A stretch of 64,000 nucleotides of DNA, taken from positions 212,001-276,000 of the forward strand of contig OX359199.1 of NCBI GenBank assembly GCA_947172415.1. The letters run 5' to 3'. Position 1 is the stretch's first letter, and the number at the start of each line of letters is the position of its first letter. The position numbers and the translations under genes are program-made. Source of the DNA: Chondrosia reniformis (Eukaryota > Porifera > Demospongiae > Chondrillida > Chondrillidae). The notes beneath the pieces are model-generated. The model was not told the origin of the DNA and ran no database searches. It saw nothing but the letters and a program-made list of their open reading frames with translations. Shown here piece by piece: positions 47,787-59,342 of this stretch.

Positions 47787-48100
47787 AATCCACAGTTGAA
47801 TTGATAGAGTCTATTAAACCATGCATTCTAATGTATTAGGGTGAAATATAATAATGTGTCTAAATTATATAGTAATAGCTGTATGTTTAGTTTTGCAGCT
47901 AACTTTTTTAGCAGTTATCAAATACAAATTAGCTGATCTGGTTGTGACTGTTGTATATGCTCATCATTATTTACCTAAGAATTAAATTATATTCAGGAAT
48001 ACATGCATCTACGTATATATATATATATGTATATTGTTACTTGTTGCTTTACAAATTAAGGAATGCGTTCTCATGCAGTAATTAGAGAGGATTTATATAT
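47787..48100. other. 3' UTR and spacer after PDIA5
   Basis: TAAAATCCACAGTTG and TCTATTAAACCATGCATTC after the stop are preserved in both downstream copies (52864, 58786), which shows that the copies arose from genomic DNA including flank and not from an isolated exon. No further gene. Confidence 0.6.
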
Positions 48101-48245
48101 ATGCTACGCCTCTCCACAGCACGTGATATAGCGTCCTTTCAGTAAAGCGTAAAGGGAGCCCTAGAGGTATAATCTCGATCGGCATTCGTCAATAATTGTT
48201 AGTGAGTTATCATTTATTTTTGTCACTTATTTGACAGAATTTTAA
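48100..48245 (+). promoter_or_regulatory. Conserved promoter block of gene J (copies before K and L)
   Basis: CTACGCCTCTCCAC, CACGTGATAT, ATCTCGATCGGCATTCGTCA and TTTTTGTCACTTATTTGACAG occur in the same order at 53063-53204 before gene K. A shorter version (ATCGGCATTAGTCA, ATCTTTGTCACTT) lies at 59072-59150 before gene L. Conservation amid diverged flanks suggests functional elements; CACGTG is an E-box core. Confidence 0.55.
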
Positions 48246-48318
48246 AGTTTTATCAATTCCTATAGCAAATAACAGCATATCAGAGAAAACAATACGTAAA
48301 CAATAGTACGCAAACAAC

Positions 48319-51300
48319 ATGAGTCTTGATCAGCAATCTTTACCTCTCCCACAGCAGAGTACCGATCTCAATGGTAAGTTGTTGTACGTCTAGACTGTTG
48401 GTAGAAATAAAATTTTACTGACGTTGGTTTCGTACAGTAGAGAAAAGTAAACCAGCTGGGCAATTTGTGTACCACTCTCGTGTAAGTTATTTAGATGTGA
48501 ATTCCTCTTTATACTACTTTTATATGTTCATAAATCTATATACCGTAGGGACTTAATCATGGCGATGATTCAACACGTAAAAATGGAGATGGCGAGACTC
48601 TACAAACAGCATACACTTCTAGGAGTGCTGAATCTAGATTTGAGATCACAAGTGTAATCAAGCAAGGTGAAGCAAATTGTGAGAATGAGCCTGAAGCAAC
48701 TCAACAACCTAGAACCAGAAGCAAGAGCCTTCCAAATATTGAAAAAGATATAGGTATGCATGGAGATATATAATATACTGCATGAGCGCTTAATTCTTCA
48801 TGACAGTGTGTGCAATCAAGTTATGTAGTTCCTGCAGATTGAATATGTTTTTTTTGCAATAAGTGTTTGCAAAATGTCATTCAATCAATCTTCCAACAAA
48901 TGAACATTATTCCTAGTATATATAGACAGAATTGGAAGACATATATTACGTCTATTATAATAAGGAAAACATAATTTTAAAATTGCAAGAAAGATTTATT
49001 ATTTAGTTAACTAAAGATATTTTATTATCAAGTTATAAAAGTTTAATTCATAAAAATATAAGTTTATATTTGTAATGTTAGGTGGAAAAGTGGATGAAAG
49101 AGTTTTAAAAGAAATTGCTTGTAAACTGAAACGCAGAGGATATGATTGGAAGATGCTGGCATGTAAGTTGGAATTAAAAGTAGAAATAATTCATGACATT
49201 GAGGAAGAAAATGAAGAAGAAAGTAATCCTAACTTTGAAGTATTGAAAAGTTGGCAAGATGCGGTATACAACAGTGTCACACAGGATGCGGCTGTTGGAT
49301 GCCATAGTCAATTGTATCAAGCTCTGAGTGATTTGGATTTTCAAAGGATTGCACACCTTATACCAAATAGTACGTAGGTGTAACATACATACATATAAAT
49401 GCATGCTACCAGTGTGACTAATATCAAATGTAATTGTTTTATTTCCAGGCCAAACTAGCAGTAAGCCTTTCCGGGCTAAAACAAGTCCAGCACCTAATAA
49501 CCAAGAGGATATAACTTTGTGGATGTTAAGCCAAGCTGCTGAGGAGTTGCGTTCCAAGTCTTGGGATACTTTTAGAGAGTGTTTCGATGACACTAAACTT
49601 GATGAAATTGTAAAAAAGTATGAGTTGATTGGCAAGCAGGAAAATAGTTACACAAGATGCTTCTGGGCGTTGGTAGAATGGAAGCGATTGAAAAAAAGGA
49701 TCTACCATGACTTTGATCTTCTTTTGAGAAATCTTGGATTTGGGGATTTGGCTGAAAGGATAGTTGGAAAGCCTGGTAATGCTTTGATATGATATGATGT
49801 GGAATATTAAGTATATTACGTATGTGTAGTTATACTATAAAATAATAACCTTTATCTGTATATATAATTTACAGAATATAAAATGAATTGTAAACATGGA
49901 GCAGACCATGATGATGAAGGATTATTGCAATATTCCAAAGGCCAGAAAATGGTTGACCTGGAAAAGCTAAATGAGCTAGCCAAAGCTGTATTTCCATTCA
50001 CATCAGGGTAAGCTGAATGATAGCGATTATTAAAGATACATTTCATTGTATTAACTGTCTTACATATCACTTTCTGTAGTAAAAGAGGAACCTGTTTTTT
50101 CATTTATTATGAGAATGGCACATACCTAATTACAGCCTGCCATTCCTTGTTAAAGAAGAGCTATATGAAATCAATCCAAGAGAACGGTTTGGATTCACTC
50201 CGTGAGGAAGTACGTAAAAGAGTAGGCTGTGCAGCTATATTTACAAGACAAGACTCTCAAACTAAGGTTTCAAAACTTATAGGGCATCAGGATGAAAAAG
50301 TATATTTTTGTGTAAGTGAATGTGACAACTATTGCAGTATACACAGTGCAAGTTACAATATATCATATAGCAATCTAAAGTAATTAAATAATTCACAGCC
50401 TCCTAAGAAGGTCATGTGACCCAAATTAAATATGTAAAAAGAACTGGACAAGTTATATGTTGTTTTCAGTACACATTTATATTGTAAATAAGTGTAGCAA
50501 AAGAAGAAACAAAACAACATAATCACTACTCCTACTACTTCTGTTATACTGAACAATCTACAACTCATCCTATATTTATCTACATATACTACAGTCAAAC
50601 ATCTTCAGCAACTGTTTCTGTATAGCATTGGGCCATAGGTAACATGCTTCAACTTGTCCCTGCATAGTTATAGAAATGAGGTTGACTCTTGCTTGGGAAA
50701 AGTTTGAATAATCTGAGTTACTTAAATTCTATTCATTAGCCTCTTTCCTGTGTACTGTTTAGACAAGCTGTCTTGAGTGGGTGGTCTATTTTTGCTAAGG
50801 GCTAGTTATTGTTAGTATAACAGTCTGGCCCTTCCCTTAAGCTTATGGACCAGGTATCCTTACATGTCACCATTAAACCATATAAGTAGGTAAATAAAAA
50901 GTATTGTCCATATAATGGAAGCATGTTTTGTGGCCTTGCCACTGTCAAAATATTATTGCACAGTATATGGAATAAACTATAAAAAAAATTAAAAAATGAG
51001 TTAGTTCATTGCGGGTTGCTTTCTCCAGTTCCCTTTGCACCAAATCCTATACAATTCTTGAATGCACTTTTTAATAATCACCATCTCCAGCTCTTCTTGT
51101 TTGTATCTGTTGGTTTTCACAAGTTTGTATAGGGAATTAAATGACTCACAGTGTAGAAAGCCTCTACAGCCTTGTATACCATTACACTTTTAGAGCTTCC
51201 TTAATCAAAACATATATATATCAGTTTTTTGTTGCCTTAGTTCTTTGCAAACTGTCTATATTGACACTTGTAATACTCTTTTTATATGTACTGTATCACC

Positions 51301-51739
51301 TATATTTAGAATGATCTGATAGCTATTAAGGTCAGTGGCACAGAACTGCCAGCCTCCTGTCGACCAATCAAAATCAAAAGCAGTGTAAAAGAAGACATTG
51401 TTAATGAGAATTGTTTCTTAAGTATTCTACACTTTCCATATAGTAATTTTATGAAATTTAACTATGGGATGGTAGTGAGTAAACAGTCACTGCCCATTGA
51501 AGGTGAATGAAAATTGATCTGTTTTGCACAATTACATGTCTACAAGTGATGAAGAGTTGTGTTTCTTATATTTAGATGTGACCATCTTGAACTATTACAT
51601 GGACACTGCTGATGGGTCTTCTGGGGCTCCAGTATTGATGGCTCACTGTGATGATGGTGTACCTGAGGCAGAGTACCATGTGGTGGGAGTCCACAAGGGA
51701 AAAACTAAAACATGGACTATAATACAGGACTGTCACTAA
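48319..51739 (+). CDS. Gene J: Death-Death-trypsin-like protease, intact triad
   Basis: A complete 9-exon model with consistent phases gives 546 residues: 48319-48373, 48438-48481, 48549-48753, 49082-49369 (Death 1), 49449-49775 (Death 2), 49875-50007, 50080-50311, 51310-51502, 51576-51739. Death 1 has YDWKMLACKLELKVEIIHDI. Death 2 begins LWMLSQAAEELRSKSW. The helix MVDLEKLNELAKAVF leads into the protease: RGTCFFIYY, ITACHSL with His372, NDLIAIK with Asp430, DGSSGAPVL with Ser508, then HVVGVHKG. The full His/Asp/Ser set and GxSG motif match the Trypsin_2/HtrA-type fold, so it is probably catalytic. No signal peptide is seen; cytosolic like other death-fold proteins. An intron of about 1 kb (50312-51309) separates His from Asp. 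Confidence 0.85.
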
Positions 51740-51983
51740 GTGGACTGCTGCGTCAATTGAAATAACAATATTTTAGTTTTTTGGAAACTTTTTGTATGGA
51801 ACAGAAACATACAATCTTCAAAATCTACATGTAATGCTCTTTATCTGATATATAGACTTCTGTATATATATGTTCTGTATATGTTCAGAAGTTCTGTATA
51901 TGTAATATATATGATTTGAGAGTAGTAATTATCTTGTAAATTAAAGACATTTATACATTGACAAATATAGAAAGTTGATTTGT

Positions 51984-52167
51984 ATGACGACTACAGTGGA
52001 GGGCGTACAAGGGAGGGTATTGTGGAGTGGATGAGGGACCCAACAGAGGAGACACCCGCTGCAGCCGAAGCTGAAGGAGCGTGGAGTGAGGAGGAGAGTC
52101 ATGTAGTCCATCTGACGGTGGATACATTTGATAGCTATCTAGCAGAGAACCTGTCAGTGTTGTTCTA
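51984..52167 (+). pseudogene. PDIA5 internal fragment
   Basis: Matches PDIA5 from about 46956 to 47135 (GGGCGTACAAGGGAGGG…CAGCTATCT) with few changes. It starts and stops inside the coding sequence (…CTGTCAGTGTTG|TTCTAA) with no thioredoxin active site. It lies just after gene J. Confidence 0.9.
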
Positions 52168-52244
52168 ATAATTAGATCATTCCAATGGAAGGGAATAAGG
52201 TTAGAATACAATTATTATAACTGTATTCATTTAAAAATATGAAT

Positions 52245-52580
52245 ATATTTCAGTGAATTCTTCCTTATGTACACAACAGACAGGTGTCTGTAAATACATC
52301 CCTTGGGAATGTATTATTACTTGCTTTAGCAAAAGACAACGTTAACCCAGATTGAAAAATCTAAAATCTGAAGAACTTCAAATTCAGATTATGGATTGGA
52401 ATGTATAGTAAAATATTACTATAATATATATAATGCATGCCTATCACAAAACTGGAACAGACAGATGACAAAGGTGGCAGGTCATTTTCTGACCTTTGGA
52501 GCATGTTCCAAAGGTCAGAAAATGATCTATCAAAACTACTGAAAATGAGCTAGCTATTTTATTCAATTGATGACCTAACA
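52245..52580. repeat. Flank copy shared with 57950-58275
   Basis: GAATTCTTCCTTATGTACAC to GATGACCTAACATTGTATATG is repeated in both places directly before the PDIA5 3' fragments, and belongs to the tandem duplication unit. It contains a perfect hairpin at 52482-52525. Confidence 0.85.
52482..52525. repeat. Perfect 19-bp inverted repeat (hairpin)
   Basis: TCATTTTCTGACCTTTGGA, a 6-base loop GCATGT, then the exact reverse complement. The copy at 58163-58206 has three changes in the right arm, two of which would keep G-U pairs in RNA. Confidence 0.8.
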
Positions 52581-52586
52581 TTGTAT

Positions 52587-52915
52587 ATGTTCTATGCTCC
52601 GTGGTGTTATCACTGCAAGAAGGCAAAACCAGAGTTCACAGAGGCCGCGGACACACTCTCCTACGAGAAGAAGAAGGCATTTGCAGCTCTGGACTGCACC
52701 CAGTACCAGGAGATATGCACACAGCAAGGGGTCCAGGGGTTCCCCACCTTCAAGTACTACAGCTACGGGAAGAGGGGCTACCAGTACAGCCAGGGGAGAA
52801 TGAAAGACGACTTTGTGAACTTTATGGTTGATCCTGATAGTGTAGTAGCTCGTGATGAACTATAAAATCCACAATTGTATAGTCTATTAAACCATGCATT
52901 CTAATATATTTAGGG
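52587..52915 (+). pseudogene. PDIA5 3' fragment (third thioredoxin domain)
   Basis: Matches PDIA5 from about 47508 to the stop and 3' UTR. The active-site CGHC has become CYHC (TGTTATCACTGC), which breaks the usual motif. The frame from TGTATATGTTCTATGCTCC to RDEL stays open for about 94 codons but has no signal peptide and no N-terminal domains. Confidence 0.9.
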
Positions 52916-53062
52916 TATGAATTATGTGTCTAAATTATAATTTCCTATATTTTACGATTAGCTTTTAGCATCAATGAATTAAATATTACGATCATAATCA
53001 TATGATCCCACAAAGGAATGCATTCTTAGTACGTATATACATTAGAGAGGATAAGTATACGC

Positions 53063-53204
53063 TACGCCTCTCCACGCCACGTGATATATAGCGTCTTTTC
53101 AGTATAAAGCGTAAAGAAAGCTTATAAGTTACAATCTCGATCGGCATTCGTCAACAATTGTTAGTGAGTTATCGTTTATTTTTGTCACTTATTTGACAGA
53201 ATTT
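53063..53204 (+). promoter_or_regulatory. Conserved promoter block of gene K
   Basis: Same ordered elements as before gene J (CTACGCCTCTCCAC, CACGTGATAT, ATCTCGATCGGCATTCGTCA, TTTTTGTCACTTATTTGACAG), with indels between them. Confidence 0.55.
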
Positions 53205-53285
53205 ACTTTCATTTCAAATTCCTATAGAGTTATAATCAAATAAACAGCTATATACGCACATAGCTATCAGAGAAAACGTAACAAC

Positions 53286-56200
53286 ATGAATCTTGATTCG
53301 TCTTCAGAAGTTTTACCTATCTCTGAGCAGAGTACCGGTCGCGATTGTGGTAAGTTGCGTATAGACGAAATAAAGTTTACTGACAAATATTCTTGATTGT
53401 ATCCATACAGTGGCCATGGAGGAAAGCGAACCAAATGACGAGAAGTCAGGAACTAGTAAACTTGCAATTGTGCCTGAGGTATGTTGAATAGATGTGAATT
53501 CCATATGTTTGATGATGTATAATTGCTGTATACTACAGGGACGGCCTCCACTTACGGATATCTCAAAACGTGGAGATGGCAAGACAGCAAGCACAGTGCA
53601 ACCATCAGATGAATATGGTTCTGAGACCACCTCTGTATGTCCATTTAAGGAACGTGGAGAGATAAATTGCGTGAAGTCACAGCCAATGGAGCCTAATTAT
53701 GTAAATGATTTTGAATCTGAAAATGCTAAACCACCTAGACCTAGACGTATGAGCCTTCCCAACATTGAAATAAATACAGGTATATACATAGGTATACGTA
53801 CATACAATCAGCATACAAATGTTAGTACATTTGTATATGTGTGTCAGTGAGAGCTAGAGATTCTTATTTGTTTGCAAAATGTCAATTATCGAGAAATGAA
53901 CTCCTTGTATATATGGCTGTGCACCTGGGTGGACAGCATAGTAGCCTTGCAAGTAGCTATGGCAGCTCTCTGCCCCTTAACCCAGTAACTGGCCATGGTT
54001 GGCTTTTCTTTTTCCTCTCTAATAATCTCCCGCCACTCTAATAATAACAATACTAATAATATAATAATATAGAGGAAGATAATTGGAAATTGATTTAGAA
54101 GTTTAATTTATGCGATTACAAGAGTAATTGTATATGATATATGTATAAGTAACCTCTCCCTATCATTTTATAGATATATAGTTTAACACATTTTACAAGA
54201 AATTTATGGAAAATTATATATATGTATGTTTTTTCTCAATGTGGATCAAGATTTTTTGAAAGAAATTGCTGAAGAACTAACAGGCTGGGATTATGATTGG
54301 AAGATGTTGGCATGTGAATTGGAATTAGGAGCAGAGAGAATTTGTACAATTGAGAAAAATTGTAAAAAAGAAAGTGATCGCAACTTCAAAGTATTGACCA
54401 GTTGGCGGGAAATTGTTCTGCGAAGTTGTGGCACTGGATATAGTAATCAATTGTGTCAAGTTCTGAAAGATTTGAATTTTCAAAATATTGCAAAACTGGT
54501 TCCAAAATGTAGGTGTAACATAATAGATGTATTACATGTGCATAAGCTACCATGAGTAGTGAAGGAGACTGTCATTGGGTATGTTTTTTTACTTCCAGGC
54601 CAACACATCCATGTGCCTCAACATGCTGAAACAGGCCCAGCATCTAGTAGGTCTGAAAAGAAATTAACTTTATCCATGTTGAGCAAAGCTGCCAAGAGTT
54701 TATGCACCAAGCCTTGGGATGTATTTAAGCATAAACTATTTATTGATCGGGAAGGTATTAAAGAAATTGAAGCAAAGTACTCTTTGGAAAATGAGGTTCC
54801 TTTTACTAGATTTTTCTGGGCTTTGGTAAAATGGAATGAATGCAATAGTAGAAAGTGTCATGACTTTGGTCTTCTCCTGGATAGATTGGGACATGGAGCT
54901 TTAGCAACAGAAATTCTTGGAACACCAGGTAAATGAATGAAGGTAGATCAGTTGAAAAGCTGCACTGCATGGGGCCGGGTCTCTGATAGCTAGTCTGATG
55001 AATAGGAATCGCCACCAATTAGTTTGAATGCATGGAATCTGCTTAGTTGGTATGTAGTATAAATATGGATGATTGGAGCATTGCTGTGGCTGAATACTGG
55101 ATGATGGTCGTAACTAGCTATCCCGGGTTCGATTCCCAGCAGTTGCTTCTTTCAAGTTCTCATTCTCTTCATAAAGTTTGTGATTAATTTGATGATTAAT
55201 TTGATCTTTGATATGTACGTATCAATATACAACAAGTAAATAAAAAACATTTACAAAAATTATGTTAGAAGTAGGAATGGCAGTGTTCACTAATACATCT
55301 GCAAAATGTATCAAAACAAGATAGTGATTATATGATAAGGCTAATCTTATAGAAGTTTACATACGTATATACTGAAATTTAAGTAACTTAAATTTCAGTT
55401 TCAGTAGGAATGGCAGTGTTCACTAATACATCTGCAAAATGTATCAAAACAAGATAGTGATTATATGATAAGGCTAATCTTATAGAAGTTTACATACGTA
55501 TATACTGAAATTTAAGTAACTTAAATTTCAGTACTCCCGAACTCTCTGATATTCAATATATTATTATGTACTTCTGTGTGCATATAGTATACCCAACGAA
55601 AACTCATGAGACTCAGACAGACTATGTTGGTGAAGGACAATTGAGTGATAACTTTAGTAAACTAAAGTGTATGTGTCTTTTTATATATAGATATATATGA
55701 CATCAACTGCATTTGCCATGGTCCTATAATATGTAATTAATCTAAAACACCAGTTCCTGTATGGGTATATACACCTATGACTTGCATTATATAATGCCTC
55801 TGTTTTTGTATATTCTTTCTTTTGCTCCATTAACACTTATTATTAATGACCTATATAGTAACTTTTGGTCCTCTGAATATGACTTGTTTATGTATATATT
55901 ATTTATGAACAGTCCAGTTTGGACTGTAGCTAACAAACATGAACAATCATATGCATATATATGTGAATTTAATTTTTGAGTTTATTGTATTAATCAGATG
56001 TCTGTTTCTGTTGCATTATATCAACAGTAAATGCAGACCATGCAGCTGATGAACCTGAAGGTAAAGAAATGTATGAATCATCCATTTACAAGTTTATGCA
56101 TATATGAACTCCCTTGCTTAGTGTATGACTTTTGTCTATTCAAATGTATTCCTAATATTTATTAGTCCTTGTATGTGTGTGTATCTTCATGTATATATAT

Positions 56201-57782
56201 ACGTACAGTATACATAGTATGTACATTCAGTTTAATGTTTATGTATAACAGTTAACGTACTTCCCAGACGTATCGAGGGAGACATTCGGGAGTTGATTCA
56301 GGAGCGAGGTCTGAGAAGTGCAGAAGAAGCAAAGAAATTTGCCAAAAAATTATATAGTTAGTTGTGCAATGGATTTATAAACAATTATCCATGTAGTATA
56401 TAGAATAGTCACAATTGGCTTTAATATTATAACAATGTTATGAGTTTGAGATTTGGGACACTTTGGTATGACATTGTGTATTTGCTCGTATTATAAATTC
56501 ATTGCTTGTACCATGATTTTAGGACAAATTTTAGAAGTAGCCACCCAGGAAGCAAATAAGGGCAATAGAGATGAAGTAAAACAACACTTTTCTAAAGGAC
56601 AGGCTTGTGTGCCCTTTAAGGAGTTAGCTGACATAAGGAGAGCTGTAGCTGGAACATTATTTGAGTGTGTTTTATTTGTTAAAAGCCATATACTTGTGGT
56701 TTGATTATCATACTGATTATTCATATACATACGTACAATGGATATGTCATAATACTATGCATTTCTGGTGGAAGGTATGACATTGCAACTTTATATATGT
56801 ACGTACATTAACCTAAGTACATGTTAACTTGTACATATATGTTATATAATATGTACTGAAGATTTTAGATTAGTAGAATCCATCTTTTATACTTTATGTG
56901 CTTATATATTCGTGTGATTTAAAGTTTTTATACCATTTCCCTAACAGTGGTCAACAAGGAACTTGTTTCTTTGCAAGTTGGAATGATAAGACCTATATCT
57001 TCACTTGTGTGCACAATGTGGTTAAAAGGTTTAATGGAATGGACAGATTTAGGAATATGACAGAAGAGGAACAGAGAAAATTGCTTCAAACTGCACTTGA
57101 GAAGCTTTACATTATTTTCCCTGACAAAAGTGGCAAGCTTCCATCGAGGCCAAAAGATGATGAGAAATTTGGAATTCCGTTTGACAAATTTGTTTTTGAT
57201 GTTTCTGATGTGAGTGTTACATTTATATATACATACTATAAGTACTTAACCAACTCTTTCACAAATTGAAGGAGAAGGATATTTTAGCACTTCAGTTTGA
57301 TGAAAGCAAGTCTAATGCCATTCTTAAAAAACATGGTGTGAACGTTGTGCCCCTTCAAGAGGTAAAAAAGGGAGTGTTAATTGTTGGGCAGTACATGTCC
57401 ATCATTCACTGTCCTGGAGCTGTGAGGAATGAGACATCAGTGGAATATTCCATTGGAGAGATAGAACCACCTCATGATCATAGTTAGTGGTATATATTAG
57501 TGATAAATGTATGTGTGCTTTTTGTGTAGTGAAGACAGATGTGCTGTTTCTTATTCAGGAGATCATGAAGACTTAGATTATTATATGGAACCTATTCCAG
57601 AAGGAACCTCAATTATATATTACAATGCGGAAACCCTATCCGGTTCATCTGGAGGTCCAGTCATATTTAATTATGGAGGCAAACAACAAAATGAAAAATG
57701 TTTGATTATTGGAGTGCATCGTGGGTGTGGTTGGGCAGACAAGAGAGCCTCCTTTTTACCAACTTTTTTGAAACAGCTGTAG
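53286..57782 (+). CDS. Gene K: Death-Death-trypsin-like protease, intact triad
   Basis: A complete 12-exon, phase-checked model of 668 residues: 53286-53349, 53411-53478, 53539-53779, 54251-54508 (Death 1), 54599-54928 (Death 2), 55588-55656, 56028-56060, 56252-56356, 56523-56664, 56948-57209, 57272-57482, 57559-57782. Death 1 contains YDWKMLACELELGAERICTI as in gene J. Death 2 has FFWALVKWNECNS. The protease has GQQGTCFFASW, FTCVHNVV with His459, KDILALQF with Asp527 and SGSSGGPVIF with Ser625, then IIGVHRG, the most canonical active site in the window. It has three more linker exons than gene J, including an Arg/Glu-rich helix (RRIEGDIRELIQERGL). Probably an active cytosolic protease under death-fold control. 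Confidence 0.85.
55081..55150 (+). mobile_element. tRNA-derived SINE relic
   Basis: TGGCTGAATACTGG resembles a pol III A box, and CCCGGGTTCGATTCCCAGCA holds a perfect B box about 40 bases later. The end GATTCCCAGCA is the same as in the minus-strand relic at 23652, so both are likely one family. It lies in an intron of gene K. Confidence 0.6.
55271..55536. repeat. 133-bp tandem duplication with palindromic end
   Basis: GTAGGAATGGCAGTGTTCAC to the end is repeated once (starts 55271 and 55404), almost identical. Each unit ends in CTGAAATTTAAGT-A-ACTTAAATTTCAG, a perfect 13-bp-arm palindrome. A recent intronic duplication in gene K. Confidence 0.95.
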
Positions 57783-58267
57783 AAGCTGAATTTAGATTGA
57801 CAGAAGAGCCAAACATATTTTAAAGAAGCTTGAATTTATGTTATAACATTAAGCCTATAACATGTGTGGTCACTTAACTGTCAGTATTGTATATACTTCC
57901 ATTTGGTTAGTTAGCTGGTCTTCTTTTGCAGATGTACTAACAGTTATTTGAGTGAATTCTTCCTTATGTACACAACAGACAGGTGTCTGTAAATAAGATC
58001 CCTTGGGAATGTATTATTATTTGCTTTAGCAAAAGATAACCCAGATTGAAAAATCTAAAATATGAAGAACTTCGAATTTAGATATAGGTGTAAAAAATTA
58101 CTATAATATATATAATGCATGCCTATTGCAAAACTGGAATAGACAGATGCCAAAGGTGGCAGGTCATTTTCTGACCTTTGGAACATGCTCCAGAGGTCCG
58201 AGAATGACCTATCAAAACTACTGAAAATGAGCTAGCTATTCTATTCAATTGATGACCTAACATTGTA

Positions 58268-58880
58268 TATGTAGTAGTCGCTAGCAAGTTTGAGGTGAAA
58301 GGTTTTCCAACTGTCAAGTACTTTAAGGACGGAGAGCTGGCGTATGACTATGGGTTTGAACGGACTACAGAGGCATTGGTGGAGTTTATGAAGGACCCAA
58401 AGGAGCCCCCTCCCGAGCCAGAATGGAAGGACACGCCCAGTGCTGTCCACCATCTTGATGATGAAAACTTTGAGAGCTTCTTAAAGAAGAAGAAACATGC
58501 CTTGGTGATGTTCTATGCTCCGTGGTGTGGGCACTGCAAGAAGGCAAAACCAGAGTTCACAGAGGCCGCGGACACACTCTCCTACGAGAAGAAGAAGGCA
58601 TTTGCAGCTCTGGACTGCACCCAGTACCAGGAGATATGCACACAGCAAGGGGTCCAGGGGTTCCCCACCTTCAAGTACTACAGCTACGGGAAGAGGGGCT
58701 ACCAGTACAGCCAGGGGAGAATGAAAGACGACTTTGTGAACTTTATGGTTGATCCTGATAGTGTAGTAGCTCGTGATGAACTATAAAATCCACAGTTGAA
58801 TTGATAGAGTCTATTAAACCATGCATTCTAATGTATTAGGGTGAAATATAATAATGTGTCTAAATTATATAGTAATTTTT
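58268..58880 (+). pseudogene. PDIA5 3' fragment (end of second and third thioredoxin domains)
   Basis: Matches PDIA5 from about 47265 to the stop and about 90 bases of 3' UTR. From 58295 an open frame of 163 codons runs to RDEL with one intact APWCGHC; the proline-rich linker is shortened from PPPPPPPEPEW to PPPEPEW. No signal peptide, so a normal ER protein cannot be made from this piece. It is closer to the parent gene than the 52.6-kb copy is at the active site. Confidence 0.9.
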
Positions 58881-59342
58881 GCAGCTAACAGTTGCAGCAG
58901 TTATCAAATTGGTCCAGTAATATTTTTCACTGGGAATATCCCAAAAAATCTGTTTGGAATGTCAGATATGGGCATGATTTATAAGGACATGTGACTTGAT
59001 ATGTACACAGTACGTGATATCTATATATAGTCTCAAAACTTACGTTAGTTTGGATCTGATTTCATCAGACTAATCGGCATTAGTCAGCAATTTAGGAGTC
59101 GTATATCTACGGTGAGACATCGTAATATTGATTTATCTTTGTCACTTTAGCCTGGCAGAATAAGTACGTATTAATTGATGAATGAGCCGTCTTCGAATCT
59201 TTATTTCTCCTTCTAGAGAGCACTATATGTATATAGCTATATTCCCTATGCAACAAACTAATAGGGACCGGATCGAGCCTAACCCTGACTACGTATCTGA
59301 TGTTTTCCATAGATAAAAGAACTAATTTGTACGTCGGCCTAA

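Noticed and set aside
52594-52831. Alternative-frame proteins over the PDIA5 copies (Arg/Gly-rich)
   Set aside because: They are shadows of the GC-rich PDIA5 frame and appear identically in both copies only because the DNA is copied.
55081-55150. Functional tRNA gene
   Set aside because: A and B box-like words are present, but I cannot fold matching acceptor and anticodon stems, so I call it a SINE relic.
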